Shown: positions 36,283 to 48,748, numbered from the stretch's first letter. The stretch is DNA of 64,000 nucleotides from Pseudomonas fluorescens (GCF_000968015.1 NZ_LACH01000004.1:39571-103570), one strand, 5' to 3'. A program made the numbers and translations. Notes: a model not told the origin generated them from the sequence alone.

Positions 36283-36752
36283 CCGCAGTTTCCACCCAAT
36301 AGAATTCGTCCGTTCAAACACACATTCAGCGTCCTGCTTTGCGCCCCCAGTACATAGCTGATCACTACCGCCGTGGACGGTGCCGATAACCCGCCCAGGT
36401 TGTTGAAATCAATGGCGGTCACTCCTGAGGTTAGCGTCAGAGTCGCCCCGCTGCTCATCGCTGGAACAACCCGCAATACATTGGCCAATTTGCCAGTACC
36501 GTCATAAACCGAGAGTTCTCCAGTCCAGACCCCGCCCTCCGTCGTCGGGCGAAGCCGGGTAGTGATACCCCGGTTGATCGCCTCAAGTCGGGCGAAATTC
36601 AGACCACGTTGCAGATCGCCGATTTCGGTGTCGGCCTTGGTGATTTGCACCGAACGGGTAAACGCTGGTACGGCCAGCGTGATCAGGACCAGAAACACCG
36701 CGAGCGCGATCAGCAACTCGATCAGCGTGAAACCTTTTGTACGATGATCCAT
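36279..36752 (-). CDS. fimU: minor pilin FimU
   Basis: 157-residue GspH/FimT-family minor pilin, leader MDHRTKG and FTLIELLIALAVFLVLITLA with Glu5. The C-terminal domain has the GspH pattern LNFARLEAINRGITTRLRP and ends in a cysteine pair (LNVCLNGRI and GGNCG). ACGGAGG lies six bases before the ATG. First gene of the operon fimU-pilV-pilW-pilX-pilY1-pilE; it could alternatively be named FimT, but its place before pilV fits FimU. Confidence 0.88.
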   Translation of the reverse strand: MDHRTKGFTLIELLIALAVFLVLITLAVPAFTRSVQITKADTEIGDLQRGLNFARLEAINRGITTRLRPTTEGGVWTGELSVYDGTGKLANVLRVVPAMSSGATLTLTSGVTAIDFNNLGGLSAPSTAVVISYVLGAQSRTLNVCLNGRILLGGNCG

Positions 36753-36883
36753 CGGTGCCCTCCGTTGCCGTCGGCTATACCTGCTTCTACACGCTAGAGC
36801 ATTCAACCGGCAGGTGTTCGGTTGTTTTGCCATTACTCGCGCAGGGATCGCGCGGGCCGCAGCACTCCAGGGAGGGAGATGAC

Positions 36884-37441
36884 ATGCATCAGCGAGGTTT
36901 CAGCCTGATCGAACTGCTCATGGGACTGACAATTGTCGGGATTGTTCTGCTGCTGGTCAGTCCGGCGTTTGCAGCACTGACTGAATCGAACCATCGCGAG
37001 CAGGTGGCAGAGTCGCTTATCAGCGGAATACGCAACGCCAGAACCGTTGCCATCACACACAACCAGAGTGTCGTGATTCACGCCATCAACGGCGACTGGA
37101 GTCAGGGCTGGCGGATCATTCTGGATATCAGTGGTAAAGGAGCGCAGGACAACAGCAATCCGCTGCTGGTTGAGCGCGCGAGTGGCACTCGGGTGCCGAT
37201 TGTCGGCAATTGGCCGGTCAGGCGATACATACGTTTCAACAGTATTGGCGAGCCACAGATGCCCGGACGGGCCTTTCAAGCGGGGACATTGCACATTTGC
37301 GCAGCCCGCGAACCGATCACTCAGCTCCAGGTGGTGCTGGCCGCGACCGGCCGCGTCAGCCTGCGCAGCCATAAGGCCGAGCAGGCGCTGTGCCCGGGGG
37401 GCAAAAGCGTTAAAGCAGGGAGCGGACGCGCAACTCTTTAG
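36884..37441 (+). CDS. fimT: GspH/FimT-family pseudopilin
   Basis: 185-residue pilin-like protein; short leader MHQRG and [20 protein letters not shown] with Glu5, then the GspH signature [19 protein letters not shown]. The C-terminal part has cysteines in LHICAARE and ALCPGG. AGGGAG precedes the ATG. It is divergent from fimU and its last 32 bases overlap the end of ispH on the other strand. FimT in other bacteria is linked to DNA uptake; here that role is inferred only. Confidence 0.85.
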   Translation: MHQRGFSLIELLMGLTIVGIVLLLVSPAFAALTESNHREQVAESLISGIRNARTVAITHNQSVVIHAINGDWSQGWRIILDISGKGAQDNSNPLLVERASGTRVPIVGNWPVRRYIRFNSIGEPQMPGRAFQAGTLHICAAREPITQLQVVLAATGRVSLRSHKAEQALCPGGKSVKAGSGRATL

Positions 37442-38357
37442 GCATGGAGAAGGTGATGTTCTCCTCGCGACCGGCCAGTTCATCGGCGCCGTTAGCGCCC
37501 CACGCCTGCAACTGCTGGATCACACCACGCACCAGGACTTCCGGTGCGGAAGCGCCAGCGGTGATGCCAATACGCTCGACACCGTCGAACCAGCTCTTTT
37601 GCAGGTCTTCGGCACCGTCAATCAGGTAGGCCGGGGTGGCCATGCGCTCGGCCAGTTCACGCAAGCGATTGGAGTTGGAGCTGTTCGGGCTGCCGACCAC
37701 CAAGACCACGTCGCATTCGTCGGCCAGTTGCTTGACCGCGTCCTGACGGTTTTGCGTGGCATAGCAGATGTCGTCCTTGCGCGGGCCACCGATCGCCGGG
37801 AAGCGCGTACGCAGGGCATCGATGACGCGGCTGGTATCGTCCATGGACAGGGTTGTCTGGGTCACGAACGCCAGTTTTTCAGGGTTGTTCACCTGCAAGG
37901 CGGCGACATCTTTTTCGTCTTCGACCAGATAGATCGCGCCACCATTGCTGCCATCGTACTGACCCATGGTGCCTTCGACTTCCGGGTGACCGGCGTGGCC
38001 GATGAGGATGCATTCACGGCCGTCGCGGCTGTAGCGTGCCACTTCGATGTGTACCTTGGTCACCAGCGGGCAAGTGGCGTCGAACACCTTCAGGCCACGA
38101 CCGGCGGCTTCGGTGCGCACGGCCTGGGAAACACCGTGGGCACTGAAGATCACGATGACGTCGTCCGGCACCTGATCCAGTTCTTCGACGAAGATCGCCC
38201 CGCGAGCACGCAGGTCTTCGACGACGAATTTGTTGTGGACCACTTCGTGGCGCACGTAGATCGGCGGCCCGAAGACTTCCAGGGCGCGGTTGACGATTTC
38301 GATCGCCCGGTCCACACCGGCGCAGAAGCCACGGGGGTTGGCGAGTTTGATTTGCAT
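37410..38357 (-). CDS. ispH: 4-hydroxy-3-methylbut-2-enyl diphosphate reductase IspH
   Basis: 315-residue iron-sulfur enzyme of the last step of the MEP isoprenoid pathway, giving IPP and DMAPP. The three cluster cysteines are C12 ([12 protein letters not shown]), the Cys in [12 protein letters not shown] and the Cys in [11 protein letters not shown]; His residues in VRHEVVHNK and SAHGVS bind substrate. Start [12 protein letters not shown] chosen; the 29 codons before it are from REPIN DNA. Its 3' end overlaps fimT by 32 bases, tail to tail. Confidence 0.96.
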   Translation of the reverse strand: MQIKLANPRGFCAGVDRAIEIVNRALEVFGPPIYVRHEVVHNKFVVEDLRARGAIFVEELDQVPDDVIVIFSAHGVSQAVRTEAAGRGLKVFDATCPLVTKVHIEVARYSRDGRECILIGHAGHPEVEGTMGQYDGSNGGAIYLVEDEKDVAALQVNNPEKLAFVTQTTLSMDDTSRVIDALRTRFPAIGGPRKDDICYATQNRQDAVKQLADECDVVLVVGSPNSSNSNRLRELAERMATPAYLIDGAEDLQKSWFDGVERIGITAGASAPEVLVRGVIQQLQAWGANGADELAGREENITFSMPKELRVRSLL

Positions 38358-38400
38358 GCTGTGCCTCGTGTCTTGCGCGCGAAAACAATGAAAAACAAAC

Positions 38401-38490
38401 TGTGGGAGCGAGCTTGCTCGCGATAGCGGAGTGTCAGTCAACATTAATGTTGAATGTCAGGCACTCATCGCGAGCAAGCTCGCTCCCACA
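38401..38490. repeat. REPIN (90 bp REP doublet)
   Basis: Arms of 24 bases as in the unit at 1693, centre with CAACATTAATGTTGA, an exact 15-base near-palindrome. It splits ispH from fkpB within the murJ-ispH transcription unit. Confidence 0.94.
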
Positions 38491-38525
38491 GGGTCCGGTG
38501 GCAACAGGAGCTGCCCCGTAATGCC

Positions 38526-38978
38526 TCAAAGCGATTTGACGTTGATGATTTCGACGTCAAAGGTCAATGTCTTGCCGGCCAACGGGTGGTTGAAATCGAT
38601 GGTCACTTGCTCATCATCGAATTCTTTCACCACACCAGGCAGCTCAGTATTGGCCGCATCGTTAAAGATCACCAGCAAACCAGGCGACAGTTCCATGTCC
38701 TTGAACTGCGAGCGCGGGATGACCTGTACGTTCTGCGGGTTGGGTTGGCCAAAAGCGTTTTCCGGCTGAATCGTCAGCGTACGCTTGTCGCCAGCCTTGA
38801 AGCCGAACAGCGCAGCTTCGAACCCTGGCAACAGGTTGCCGTCACCGACCTTGAAGGTCGCCGGGGCTTTGTCGAAGGTGCTGTCGACGGTGTCGCCGTT
38901 CTCCAGGCGCAGTGCAAAGTGCAAAGTGACTTCCGTGTTCTGGCGGATGCGTTGCTCAGCCAATACCTGTTCAGTCAT
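38526..38978 (-). CDS. fkpB: FKBP-type peptidyl-prolyl isomerase FkpB (SlpA)
   Basis: 150-residue SlyD-like FKBP, with FKBP fold motifs TLHFALRLENGDTVDSTFDK and GDGNLLPGFEAALFGFKAGD, an IF-like insertion (about 75-125) and no signal peptide. It catalyses proline isomerisation and acts as a chaperone in the cytoplasm. The start overlaps lspA by 8 bases. The order lspA-fkpB-ispH is conserved in many proteobacteria. Confidence 0.93.
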   Translation of the reverse strand: MTEQVLAEQRIRQNTEVTLHFALRLENGDTVDSTFDKAPATFKVGDGNLLPGFEAALFGFKAGDKRTLTIQPENAFGQPNPQNVQVIPRSQFKDMELSPGLLVIFNDAANTELPGVVKEFDDEQVTIDFNHPLAGKTLTFDVEIINVKSL

Positions 38979-39483
38979 GAACGGCTTCTCCGGTCTTCTT
39001 ACTTTTGAACATATCTAGCGCAAGCATTACGGCACCGACAGTGATTGCACTGTCGGCAAAGTTGAACGCCGGGAAATACCAGCGGTTCTGCCAATGCACC
39101 AGAATGAAATCGATCACATGGCCCAGGGCAATGCGGTCATACAGATTGCCCAGCGCGCCACCCAGCACCAGCGCCAAAGCGACGGCCAGCCAGGTTTCGT
39201 TGCGCCCCAGACGTTTGAGCCATACCACCAGCACCGCACTGACCACGACCGCGATCAGGGCAAACAGCCAGCGCTGCCAGCCGGAGCTGTCGGCCAGGAA
39301 GCTGAACGCCGCGCCCGTGTTGTAGGCCAGGGTCCAGCTGAACAAATCGGGGATTACCACGATTTGCTGGTACATCTCGAGCTTGCCTTCGAAGTAGAAC
39401 TTGCTGGCCTGGTCGATGACCAGGACCAGCAAACTCAACCAGAGCCAGCTCAGCCGTCCGAAACGGCCAGCCGCATTAGGCAT
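38971..39483 (-). CDS. lspA: lipoprotein signal peptidase LspA
   Basis: 170-residue inner membrane aspartyl protease that removes signal peptides from prolipoproteins, with four membrane helices. The catalytic Asp residues are in [20 protein letters not shown] and [12 protein letters not shown]; another family signature is [11 protein letters not shown]. The start [12 protein letters not shown] is chosen, overlapping the end of ileS by 8 bases. Substrates in this window include BamD and the lipoproteins at 53609 and 61409. Confidence 0.96.
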   Translation of the reverse strand: MPNAAGRFGRLSWLWLSLLVLVIDQASKFYFEGKLEMYQQIVVIPDLFSWTLAYNTGAAFSFLADSSGWQRWLFALIAVVVSAVLVVWLKRLGRNETWLAVALALVLGGALGNLYDRIALGHVIDFILVHWQNRWYFPAFNFADSAITVGAVMLALDMFKSKKTGEAVHD

Positions 39484-42307
39484 AGTGACGAACCTCGCCA
39501 GCGCCGCTGATGTTATCAACGCAACGACCGCAGATTTCCGGATGCTCCGGGTTCACGCCGACGTCTTCACGGCAGTGCCAGCAACGGGCGCACTTGGCGT
39601 GGCTCGACTTGACCACTTGCAGTTTCAAACCGCTGACTTCGGTGACCACGGCATCGGCCGGTGCCTGAACGAACGGTGCAACGGTAGCGGTCGAGGTGAT
39701 CAATACGAAGCGCAGTTCGTTGCTCAGCTTGGCCAGGTCGGCGCTCAGCGCCTCTTCGGCGAACAGCGTCACTTCGGCTTGCAGGTTGCCACCGACGGCC
39801 TTGGCCGCGCGCTGGATTTCCATTTCCTTGTTGACCGCGACCTTCACTTCCATGATCCGCTCCCAGTAGGCGCGGCCCAGTTCGACGTCTGCCGGCAGTT
39901 CGGTCAGGCCTTCGTACCAGGTGTTGAGCATTACCGATTCGTTACGCTCGCCCGGCAGGTATTCCCACAGTTCGTCAGCGGTGAATGCCAGGATCGGCGC
40001 GATCCAGCGCACCAGCGCTTCGGAGATGTGGTACAGCGCGGTTTGCGCCGAACGGCGGGCCTTGCTGTTGGCGCCAGTGGTGTACTGACGGTCCTTGATG
40101 ATGTCGAGGTAGAAACCGCCCAGCTCCTGCACGCAGAAGTTGTGGATCTTGGAGTAGACGTTCCAGAAGCGGTATTCACCGTAGTGCTCTTGCAGCTCGC
40201 GTTGCAGCAGCAGGGTGCGGTCCACGGCCCAACGGTCCAGCGCCAGCATTTCTTCGGCAGGCAGGATGTCGGTGGCCGGGTTGAAGCCGGTCAGGTTCGA
40301 GAGCAGGAAGCGTGCGGTGTTACGGATACGCCGATAAGCGTCCGCACTGCGCTGCAGGATCTGCTCGGAAACCGCCATTTCACCCGAGTAATCGGTGGAA
40401 GCAACCCACAGGCGCATGATGTCGGCGCCCAGGGTGTCGTTGACCTTTTGCGGCGCGATCACGTTGCCCAGGGATTTGGACATCTTGCGGCCCGACTCAT
40501 CGACGGTGAAGCCGTGAGTCAGCAGCTCGCGGTATGGCGCGTGATTGTCGATGGCGCAACCGGTCAGCAACGACGAGTGGAACCAGCCACGGTGTTGGTC
40601 CGAACCTTCCAGGTACAGGTCGGCACGTGGACCGGTCTCGTGACCCATCGGGTGCGAACCGCGCAGGACGTGCCAGTGCGTGGTGCCCGAATCGAACCAG
40701 ACGTCGAGGGTGTCGCTGATCTTGTCGTATTGCGGCGCTTCGTCACCGAGCAACTCGGCCGCGTCCATTTTGAACCAGGCTTCGATGCCTTCGACTTCGA
40801 CGCGCTTGGCGACTTCTTCCATCAGCTCGGCGGTACGTGGGTGCAGCTCGCCGCTTTCCTTGTTCAGGAAAAACGGGATCGGCACGCCCCAGTTGCGCTG
40901 ACGGGAAATGCACCAGTCCGGACGGTTGGCGATCATCGAGTGCAGGCGCGCCTGGCCCCAGGCCGGGACGAACTTGGTGTCTTCGATGGCTTTGATCGCC
41001 CGCTTGCGCAGGGTGTCGCCGGTCACAGGCTCTTTGTCCATGCCGATGAACCACTGCGCGGTGGCGCGGTAGATCAGCGGGGTCTTGTGACGCCAGCAGT
41101 GCATGTAGCTGTGTTCGATGATGCTGGTGTGCAGCAGCGCACCCACTTCGGTCAGTTTGTCGACGATGGCCGGGTTGGCCTTCCAGATAAACTGGCCGCC
41201 AAAGAACTCCAGCGACGTTGCGTAAACGCCGTTGCTCTGTACCGGGTTGAGGATGTCGTCGTTGACCATGCCGTACTTCTTGCAGGTCACGAAGTCGTCC
41301 ACGCCATAGGCTGGCGAGGAGTGAACCACACCGGTGCCAGCGCCGAGTTCCACGTAGTCGGCCAGGTAAACCGGCGACAGACGGTCGTAGAACGGGTGAC
41401 GGAAATTGATCAGTTCCAGCTCTTTACCGGTGGTGGTCGCAATGACCGAGCCTTCCAGGCTGTAACGGGCCAGGCACGACTCGACCAGCTCTTCAGCCAG
41501 CACCAGCAGTTTGTCGCCGACGTCGACCAGGGCGTAGTTGAATTCCGGGTGAACGTTCAGCGCCTGGTTGGCCGGGATGGTCCACGGGGTGGTGGTCCAG
41601 ATCACGATCGAAGCGGGTTTGCCCAGCGACGGCAGACCGAAAGCGGCAGCCAGCTTGGCTTCGTCGGCAATCGGGAACGCCACGTCGATGGTCGAGGACT
41701 TTTTGTTCTCGTACTCGACTTCTGCTTCAGCCAGGGCCGAACCGCAGTCGAAGCACCAGTTCACAGGTTTGAGGCCCTTGAACACGAAACCGCCCTTGAC
41801 GATTTCAGCCAAGGCGCGGATTTCGCCGGCCTCGTTTTTGAAGTCCATGGTCTTGTACGGGTTGGCGAAATCGCCCAACACGCCCAGACGGATGAATTCG
41901 GACTTCTGGCCTTCGATCTGCTCGGTGGCGTAGGCACGGCACAGTTCGCGGGTTTTGTCCGCGCCCAGGTTTTTACCGTGGGTCACTTCGACTTTGTGCT
42001 CGATCGGCAGACCGTGGCAGTCCCAACCTGGAACATAAGGCGCGTCGAAACCCGACAGGGTTTTCGAGCGGATGATCATGTCCTTGAGAATCTTGTTCAG
42101 CGCATGACCGATGTGAATCGTGCCGTTGGCGTACGGAGGACCGTCGTGAAGTACGAACTTCGGACGATCCTTGCCAATCTCGCGCAACTTACCGTACAGG
42201 CCAATGCTGTCCCAGCGCTGCAGAATCTGCGGTTCGCGCTGAGGCAGGCCGGCCTTCATTGGGAAGGCGGTGTCCGGAAGGTTTAGCGTGGCTTTATAGT
42301 CGGTCAT
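39476..42307 (-). CDS. ileS: isoleucyl-tRNA synthetase IleS
   Basis: 943-residue class I synthetase. HIGH motif in [16 protein letters not shown] near residue 68, the editing CP1 domain, KMSKS motif in [10 protein letters not shown] near residue 600, an anticodon-binding helical domain, and a C-terminal zinc ribbon with CARCWHC ... CGRC. The C-terminal zinc site marks the bacterial type 1 enzyme, which is normally mupirocin sensitive. It follows ribF with no gap and overlaps lspA. Confidence 0.98.
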   Translation of the reverse strand: MTDYKATLNLPDTAFPMKAGLPQREPQILQRWDSIGLYGKLREIGKDRPKFVLHDGPPYANGTIHIGHALNKILKDMIIRSKTLSGFDAPYVPGWDCHGLPIEHKVEVTHGKNLGADKTRELCRAYATEQIEGQKSEFIRLGVLGDFANPYKTMDFKNEAGEIRALAEIVKGGFVFKGLKPVNWCFDCGSALAEAEVEYENKKSSTIDVAFPIADEAKLAAAFGLPSLGKPASIVIWTTTPWTIPANQALNVHPEFNYALVDVGDKLLVLAEELVESCLARYSLEGSVIATTTGKELELINFRHPFYDRLSPVYLADYVELGAGTGVVHSSPAYGVDDFVTCKKYGMVNDDILNPVQSNGVYATSLEFFGGQFIWKANPAIVDKLTEVGALLHTSIIEHSYMHCWRHKTPLIYRATAQWFIGMDKEPVTGDTLRKRAIKAIEDTKFVPAWGQARLHSMIANRPDWCISRQRNWGVPIPFFLNKESGELHPRTAELMEEVAKRVEVEGIEAWFKMDAAELLGDEAPQYDKISDTLDVWFDSGTTHWHVLRGSHPMGHETGPRADLYLEGSDQHRGWFHSSLLTGCAIDNHAPYRELLTHGFTVDESGRKMSKSLGNVIAPQKVNDTLGADIMRLWVASTDYSGEMAVSEQILQRSADAYRRIRNTARFLLSNLTGFNPATDILPAEEMLALDRWAVDRTLLLQRELQEHYGEYRFWNVYSKIHNFCVQELGGFYLDIIKDRQYTTGANSKARRSAQTALYHISEALVRWIAPILAFTADELWEYLPGERNESVMLNTWYEGLTELPADVELGRAYWERIMEVKVAVNKEMEIQRAAKAVGGNLQAEVTLFAEEALSADLAKLSNELRFVLITSTATVAPFVQAPADAVVTEVSGLKLQVVKSSHAKCARCWHCREDVGVNPEHPEICGRCVDNISGAGEVRHYA

Positions 42308-43258
42308 TTAAGGCTCTTCATTAGCGATTGGCGCTAGGTGCGACAGGGCACGGGCGGCGGCAACATCCGCATTGATCGCCGTCTTAAGCGCCTCCAGAGA
42401 GGCGAAACGCTGCTCTTCACGCAGCTTGTGGTGGAAAACCACCGTCAAACGCCGGTCATACAGATCGCCGGCAAAATCTAAAAGATGCACTTCGAGGTGG
42501 GCTTTGCCATCACCTTGAACGGTTGGCCGCACGCCAATGTTGGCGACGCCCGGCCAGGTCTTGCCGTCGATGTCGACGTTGACCAGGTAAACCCCGGTAA
42601 GCGGTACGCGACGACGCTTGAGTTGTATGTTGGCGGTGGGCGTACCCAACTGGCGCGCCAGCTTCTGGCCATGCAGGACCCGCCCGGCAATCCGGAACGG
42701 ACGACCGAGCAGTCGCTCGGCCAGGGCAAAATCGGCAGCGGCCAGGGCATTGCGGACCTGGGTGCTGCTGACGCGAATACCGTCCAGCTCGACGGTTTGA
42801 GCCGCTTCGACGGTAAAGCCTTGCAGGACGCCAGCCTGCTGCAGGAAATCGAAATCCCCTACCCGGTCGCAGCCGAAACGGAAATCGTCACCGACCTCAA
42901 GATGTTGTACACCGAGGCCGTCCACCAGAATGGTGTCGACGAATTCGGCGGCGCTGAGCTTGCTCAAGCGCTGGTTGAAGGCCAGGCACAGGACCCGGTC
43001 GACACCTTCCTCGGCCAGCAGCTGCAGTTTGTCACGCAGCCGGGCCAGACGGGCCGGCGCCGTGTCCGGGGCGAAAAATTCCCGCGGCTGCGGCTCAAAA
43101 ATCACCACGCAGCAGGGCACGCCCAACTCGAGCGCACGCTCACGGAGCCTCGCCAGGATAGCCTGGTGGCCACGGTGAACACCGTCAAAGTTGCCAATAG
43201 TGGCGACACAGCCCCGATGCTGGGGGCGCAAGTTGTGGAGGCCTCGAACCAGCTGCAT
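42308..43258 (-). CDS. ribF: bifunctional riboflavin kinase/FAD synthetase RibF
   Basis: 316-residue enzyme that phosphorylates riboflavin to FMN and adenylates it to FAD. N-terminal nucleotidyltransferase domain with ATIGNFDGVHRGHQAIL and the second signature VSSTQVRNALAAAD; C-terminal kinase domain with GTPTANIQLKRRRVPLTGVY. Start MQLVRGLHNLRPQ is chosen; the upstream codons MSKKRV are possible but less likely. Its stop directly abuts the ileS start. Confidence 0.95.
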   Translation of the reverse strand: MQLVRGLHNLRPQHRGCVATIGNFDGVHRGHQAILARLRERALELGVPCCVVIFEPQPREFFAPDTAPARLARLRDKLQLLAEEGVDRVLCLAFNQRLSKLSAAEFVDTILVDGLGVQHLEVGDDFRFGCDRVGDFDFLQQAGVLQGFTVEAAQTVELDGIRVSSTQVRNALAAADFALAERLLGRPFRIAGRVLHGQKLARQLGTPTANIQLKRRRVPLTGVYLVNVDIDGKTWPGVANIGVRPTVQGDGKAHLEVHLLDFAGDLYDRRLTVVFHHKLREEQRFASLEALKTAINADVAAARALSHLAPIANEEP

Positions 43259-43387
43259 AACGCGCTTCTTGCTCATAAAGTGGTCGATTATAACCACACC
43301 CGGCGGCCGACGACAGGCAACACCGTAACCCAAAGTGATCGAGCCGACAAAACCGTCGATTCGCCCGTGTTTATCGAGGTCGTGACC

Positions 43388-44926
43388 TCAGCTTAGCGCT
43401 TTGCGATTGAAGTCTCGCAAACGGAAGCCCATCAACAGCAACATGCCGAAATAAGCCACCACACCGGCAACGACCAATGCGCCCAGACGCAGGAACCGCT
43501 CCAGCATATGCCCTTGATCCCAGGCTGGCATGAAATGCATTCCAACCAGTAACACAGCAGACATCACCAACACCGCAATCACTAGCTTGAAGCCGAACTT
43601 CGCCCAACCCGGTTGCGGCTCATACATCTGCTGCTTGCGCAGCTGATAGAACAGCAGGCTGGCGTTAATGCACGCGCCGATGCTGATGGCCAGCGCCAGA
43701 CCGGCGTGGGCCAGCGGGCCGATCAACACCAGGTTGAACAATTGGGTAACGATCAGGGTAAAAATCGCGATTTTCACCGGCGTGCGGATATTTTGTTGCG
43801 CATAAAAGCCCGGCGCCAGCACTTTGATCACAATAATCCCGAGCAAACCGACCGAATAAGCGATCAGCGCCCGCTGGGTCATGGCGGCGTCAAACGCGCT
43901 GAACTGGCCGTACTGGAATAAAGAAACTGTCAGCGGCTCGGCGAGAATCCCCAGTGCCAGGGAGCACGGCAACACCAGCATGAAGCACAGGCGCAGCCCC
44001 CAATCGAGGATCCGCGAGTATTCCTGGCGATCCTTGCTGGCGTAGGTCTTGGCCAGGGTCGGCAGGAGAATCGTGCCCAGCGCCACACCCAGAACACCGG
44101 ACGGCAATTCCATTAACCGGTCGGCGTAGTACATCCAGGACACGGAACCGGCGACCAGGAACGAGGCGAAAATGGTGTTGATGATCAGCGAAATCTGGCT
44201 CACGGACACACCGAGAATCGCCGGCAGCATTTGTTTCATGACCCGCCAGACGCCGCTGTCACGCAGGTTCAGGCGTGGCAACACCAGCAGGCCGATCTTT
44301 TTCAGGTGTGGCAGCTGATAGAGCAATTGCGCCAGACCACCCACCAGTACCGCCCAGCCCAGCGCCATGACCGGCGGATCGAAGTACGGCGTCAGGAACA
44401 CCGAAAAGATGATCATACTGACGTTGAGCAGGGTCGGCACAAAGGCCGGCACCGAGAAACGGTTATAGGTATTGAGGATCGCCCCGGCCAATGAAGACAG
44501 GGAGATCAGCAATATGTACGGAAAGGTCACGCGCAACAGGCTGGTCGTCAGCTCGAATTTTTCCGGCGTGTCGGTGAAGCCCGGCGCGGTCACCCAGATG
44601 ACCCACGGCGCAGCGATCATGCCCAACGCGGTGACCAACGCCAGCACCAGCGTCAGCAAGCCCGAGACGTAGGCAATGAAGGTTCGCGTCGCCTCCTCGC
44701 CTTTCTGGCTTTTATATTCAGCAAGAATCGGCACGAACGCCTGGGAAAAAGCCCCCTCGGCGAAGATCCGGCGCAGCAGATTGGGCAATTTGAAGGCGAT
44801 AAAGAAGGCGTCGGTCGCCATCCCGGCGCCAAATGTACGCGCAATGAGAGTGTCACGAACGAACCCCAGAATCCGGGAAAGCATCGTGATAGAGCTGACG
44901 GCGGCCAACGATTTGAGCAGATTCAT
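43388..44926 (-). CDS. murJ: lipid II flippase MurJ
   Basis: 512-residue polytopic MOP-superfamily protein with about 14 membrane segments, which moves lipid II to the periplasm for peptidoglycan synthesis. Visible signatures are [19 protein letters not shown] in helix 1, [20 protein letters not shown], and [20 protein letters not shown]. Start is [20 protein letters not shown]. First gene of the leftward murJ-ribF-ileS-lspA-fkpB-ispH cluster, divergent from rpsT. Confidence 0.95.
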   Translation of the reverse strand: MNLLKSLAAVSSITMLSRILGFVRDTLIARTFGAGMATDAFFIAFKLPNLLRRIFAEGAFSQAFVPILAEYKSQKGEEATRTFIAYVSGLLTLVLALVTALGMIAAPWVIWVTAPGFTDTPEKFELTTSLLRVTFPYILLISLSSLAGAILNTYNRFSVPAFVPTLLNVSMIIFSVFLTPYFDPPVMALGWAVLVGGLAQLLYQLPHLKKIGLLVLPRLNLRDSGVWRVMKQMLPAILGVSVSQISLIINTIFASFLVAGSVSWMYYADRLMELPSGVLGVALGTILLPTLAKTYASKDRQEYSRILDWGLRLCFMLVLPCSLALGILAEPLTVSLFQYGQFSAFDAAMTQRALIAYSVGLLGIIVIKVLAPGFYAQQNIRTPVKIAIFTLIVTQLFNLVLIGPLAHAGLALAISIGACINASLLFYQLRKQQMYEPQPGWAKFGFKLVIAVLVMSAVLLVGMHFMPAWDQGHMLERFLRLGALVVAGVVAYFGMLLLMGFRLRDFNRKALS

Positions 44927-45096
44927 TGAAAGAGTTTGTGCCTGTCGATAAACAGCAGGCGAACAAAGCGCCTACTTATGCGATACTCCGCGCCGCAGCA
45001 GCACAGAGCCAAAGCTCGCGAGTTTACAGGTCAAGCGCCGGAAATAAATATCCCGCCTCTTTATACCTACCACTTAGCGGAACGTCTCAACCGCCC

Positions 45097-45125
45097 TTGA
45101 CAAGACATCAACTCATCGGCATGAT
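45097..45125 (+). promoter_or_regulatory. sigma-70 promoter of rpsT
   Basis: TTGACA, a 17-base spacer and CATGAT, ending 54 bases before the rpsT start codon. Confidence 0.7.
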
Positions 45126-45178
45126 TCGCGGCCTATTTTGTTTGCTATTTCCTAAAAAGTCTTTCGAGGAGCTCGACG

Positions 45179-45457
45179 GTGGCCAACACACCTTCCGCCA
45201 AAAAACGTGCAAAACAGGCTGAGAAGCGTCGCAGCCACAACGCCAGCCTGCGTTCCATGGTTCGTACCTACATCAAGAATGTAGTTAAAGCCATCGACGC
45301 AAAAGACGCTGAAAAAGCTCAAGCTGCTTACGTTCTGGCCGTGCCAGTTATCGACCGTATGGCCGATAAAGGCATCATCCACAAGAACAAGGCTGCTCGT
45401 CATAAGAGCCGCCTGAACGGTCACGTCAAGGCTCTGAACCTTGCTGTTGCCGCATAA
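45179..45457 (+). CDS. rpsT: 30S ribosomal protein S20
   Basis: 92-residue helical ribosomal protein S20. Start is GTG with GAGGAG seven bases upstream; the sequence begins [20 protein letters not shown] and is strongly basic, as in the family. S20 genes commonly start with a non-AUG codon (UUG in E. coli), which is part of their autogenous control. Monocistronic, with its own promoter and terminator. Confidence 0.98.
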   Translation: MANTPSAKKRAKQAEKRRSHNASLRSMVRTYIKNVVKAIDAKDAEKAQAAYVLAVPVIDRMADKGIIHKNKAARHKSRLNGHVKALNLAVAA

Positions 45458-45471
45458 GCGATAAGCTTGTT

Positions 45472-45500
45472 AAAAAACCGACCCTTGGGTCGGTTTTTTA
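45472..45500 (+). terminator. rho-independent terminator of rpsT
   Basis: AAAAAACCGACCC TT GGGTCGGTTTTTT, a near-perfect stem with two-base loop core, 15 bases past the stop. Confidence 0.95.
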
Positions 45501-45534
45501 TTGCCTGCGATTTAACAAACGTCGCACAAAAAAA

Positions 45535-45624
45535 TGTGGGAGCGAGCCTGCTCGCGAAGGGGTCGTTACATTCAACATCATCGTTGACTGCCATACCGCT
45601 TTCGCGAGCAGGCTCGCTCCCACA
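45535..45624. repeat. REPIN (90 bp REP doublet)
   Basis: Arms with the GCCTGC variant of the core (GAGCGAGCCTGCTCGCGAA) and centre CAACATCATCGTTGA. Lies between rpsT and creA. Confidence 0.93.
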
Positions 45625-45641
45625 TTTCGATTTGCGCTAGA

Positions 45642-46106
45642 TTACTGGGCGTTCGCCCACGGCAAAATCGGAATCGCCGTCACCGCATTCTGCGGACTGC
45701 CTTCGATCACACGATCGCTGTAGACCAGGTACACCAGCGTATTGCGCTTCTTGTCGAGGAATCGCACCACCTGCATGGTCTTGAACACCAGCGACGTGCG
45801 CTCCTTGAACACCTCGTCACCATCCTTCAACTCGCCCTTGAAGCTGATCGGCCCGACCTGACGACAAGCGATAGACGCTTCCGCACGATCTTCAGCCAAC
45901 CCCAAACCACCCTTCACGCCACCCGTCTTGGCTCGCGACAGGTAGCAAGTCACGCCTTCAACTTTCGGATCATCAAACGCTTCAACGACGATGCGGTCGT
46001 TCGGGCCGACAAACTTGAACACCGTCGACACCTGACCAATCTCCTCGGCCGAGGCCAGCAGCGGCATCGCCAACAGCAGACCCAACAATCCTTTTGCCAC
46101 GCGCAT
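45642..46106 (-). CDS. creA: CreA family periplasmic protein
   Basis: 154-residue exported protein of the CreA family, function unknown. Signal peptide residues 1-20 ([14 protein letters not shown]), then [20 protein letters not shown] and the signature [20 protein letters not shown], with two cysteines (GVTCYLS, SIACRQV) that may pair. AAGGAA precedes the ATG. It begins 12 bases after proB on the same strand, so both are probably co-transcribed. Confidence 0.9.
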   Translation of the reverse strand: MRVAKGLLGLLLAMPLLASAEEIGQVSTVFKFVGPNDRIVVEAFDDPKVEGVTCYLSRAKTGGVKGGLGLAEDRAEASIACRQVGPISFKGELKDGDEVFKERTSLVFKTMQVVRFLDKKRNTLVYLVYSDRVIEGSPQNAVTAIPILPWANAQ

Positions 46107-46118
46107 TCAGGTATTCCT

Positions 46119-47237
46119 TCAGACCAGGATCAGGTTATCGCGGTGAACCAGTTCCGGCTCCGCCATATAACCCAACAGACCGACAATCGCATCAGACGAC
46201 TGACCGATGATTTTTTGTGCTTCCAGCGCACTGTAGTTAGCCAGGCCTCGGGCGATTTCACGACCGTCCGGCGCCACGCAAACCACCATTTCGCCACGAC
46301 GGAAGCTGCCCTGAACCAGTTTGACACCCACAGGCAGCAAACTTTTGTTGCCTTTGGACAGCGCCGTCACCGCACCAGCATCCAGCACAAGCGTGCCGCG
46401 GGTTTGCAGATGCCCGGCCAGCCATTGCTTGCGCGCCGCCAACAGGCCGCGCTCAGGCGACAGCAAGGTGCCGATGCGCTCGCCCGCCTTGAGGCGATCC
46501 AGCACGCGCTCAATACGCCCGCCAACGATGATGGTGTGCGCACCGGAACGAGCCGCCAGCCGCGCAGCACGCAATTTGGTCTGCATGCCGCCACGACCCA
46601 GCGCACCACCCGTACTGCCCGCCACCGCATCCAGCGCCGGATCATCGGCGCGCGCTTCGTAAATCAGGTTGGCGTTAGGGTTGTTGCGTGGATCGGCGTC
46701 AAACATGCCATCGCGATCGGTAAGGATCACCAGCAAGTCAGCCTCGACCAGGTTGGCTACCAGCGCCGCCAAGGTGTCGTTGTCGCCGAAACGGATTTCG
46801 TCAGTGACCACGGTGTCGTTTTCGTTGATCACTGGAATAACTTTCAGCTCGACCAACGCGCGCAAGGTGCTGCGGGCGTTCAGGTAGCGCTTGCGGTCGG
46901 ACAAGTCGTCGTGGGTCAGGAGAATCTGCGCGGTATGCCGGCCATGCTCGGCAAAGCTCGACTCCCAGGCCTGAACCAACCCCATCTGACCGATGGCGGC
47001 AGCGGCCTGCAACTCGTGCATCGCACTGGGTCGTACGGTCCAGCCCAAGCGGCTCATGCCGGCCGCCACCGCCCCGGAGGACACCAGCACCAACTCGACG
47101 CCAGCCTCATGCAAAGCCACCATCTGCTCGACCCAAACACTCATTGCCGCGCGATCCAGGCCCTTGCCGTCCGCCGTCAGCAAAGCGCTGCCGATCTTCA
47201 CGACCCAACGCTGCGCACCTGTCACCTTGCTCCGCAT
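46119..47237 (-). CDS. proB: glutamate 5-kinase ProB
   Basis: 372-residue enzyme of the first step of proline synthesis, feedback inhibited by proline. Amino acid kinase domain residues 1-260 ([63 protein letters not shown]) and a C-terminal PUA domain (about 278-355). The start [17 protein letters not shown] is chosen over upstream codons. Separated from obg by a terminator-like hairpin. Confidence 0.96.
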   Translation of the reverse strand: MRSKVTGAQRWVVKIGSALLTADGKGLDRAAMSVWVEQMVALHEAGVELVLVSSGAVAAGMSRLGWTVRPSAMHELQAAAAIGQMGLVQAWESSFAEHGRHTAQILLTHDDLSDRKRYLNARSTLRALVELKVIPVINENDTVVTDEIRFGDNDTLAALVANLVEADLLVILTDRDGMFDADPRNNPNANLIYEARADDPALDAVAGSTGGALGRGGMQTKLRAARLAARSGAHTIIVGGRIERVLDRLKAGERIGTLLSPERGLLAARKQWLAGHLQTRGTLVLDAGAVTALSKGNKSLLPVGVKLVQGSFRRGEMVVCVAPDGREIARGLANYSALEAQKIIGQSSDAIVGLLGYMAEPELVHRDNLILV

Positions 47238-47330
47238 CATCTTCAACCTTAGCTTGAGGACAGTGCGACCTGGCACTGCCCGTAACGTTATTCGTGGTTA
47301 TTCGTGACCAACTATCGATTTCCAGATACT

Positions 47331-47354
47331 AAAACGCCGCTCTAGTGAGCGGCG
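47331..47354 (-). terminator. rho-independent terminator of obg
   Basis: Minus-strand stem CGCCGCTC / GAGCGGCG with loop ACTA, then TTTTAG, 20 bases past the obg stop. Confidence 0.85.
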
Positions 47355-47374
47355 CTTAAGTTTATCGCAACGAA

Positions 47375-48637
<1,263 letters not shown>

Positions 48638-48748
48638 CTAAGACATAAGACTCTTGCAAAAATGAGCGCAGCGACCTCAATCAACGACCGCAAATCCAGC
48701 GCTGGAGCCCATCACAAACAGCTTTGCAAGAGACTCACCCCACAAACG

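Noticed and set aside
39401..42286. Plus-strand open frame of 961 codons opposite ileS
   Set aside because: It mirrors ileS, has no family features or ribosome site, and reflects the third-position GC bias of the real gene.
43259..43387. FMN riboswitch before ribF
   Set aside because: The spacer is only 129 bases after murJ and I see none of the conserved RFN helices.
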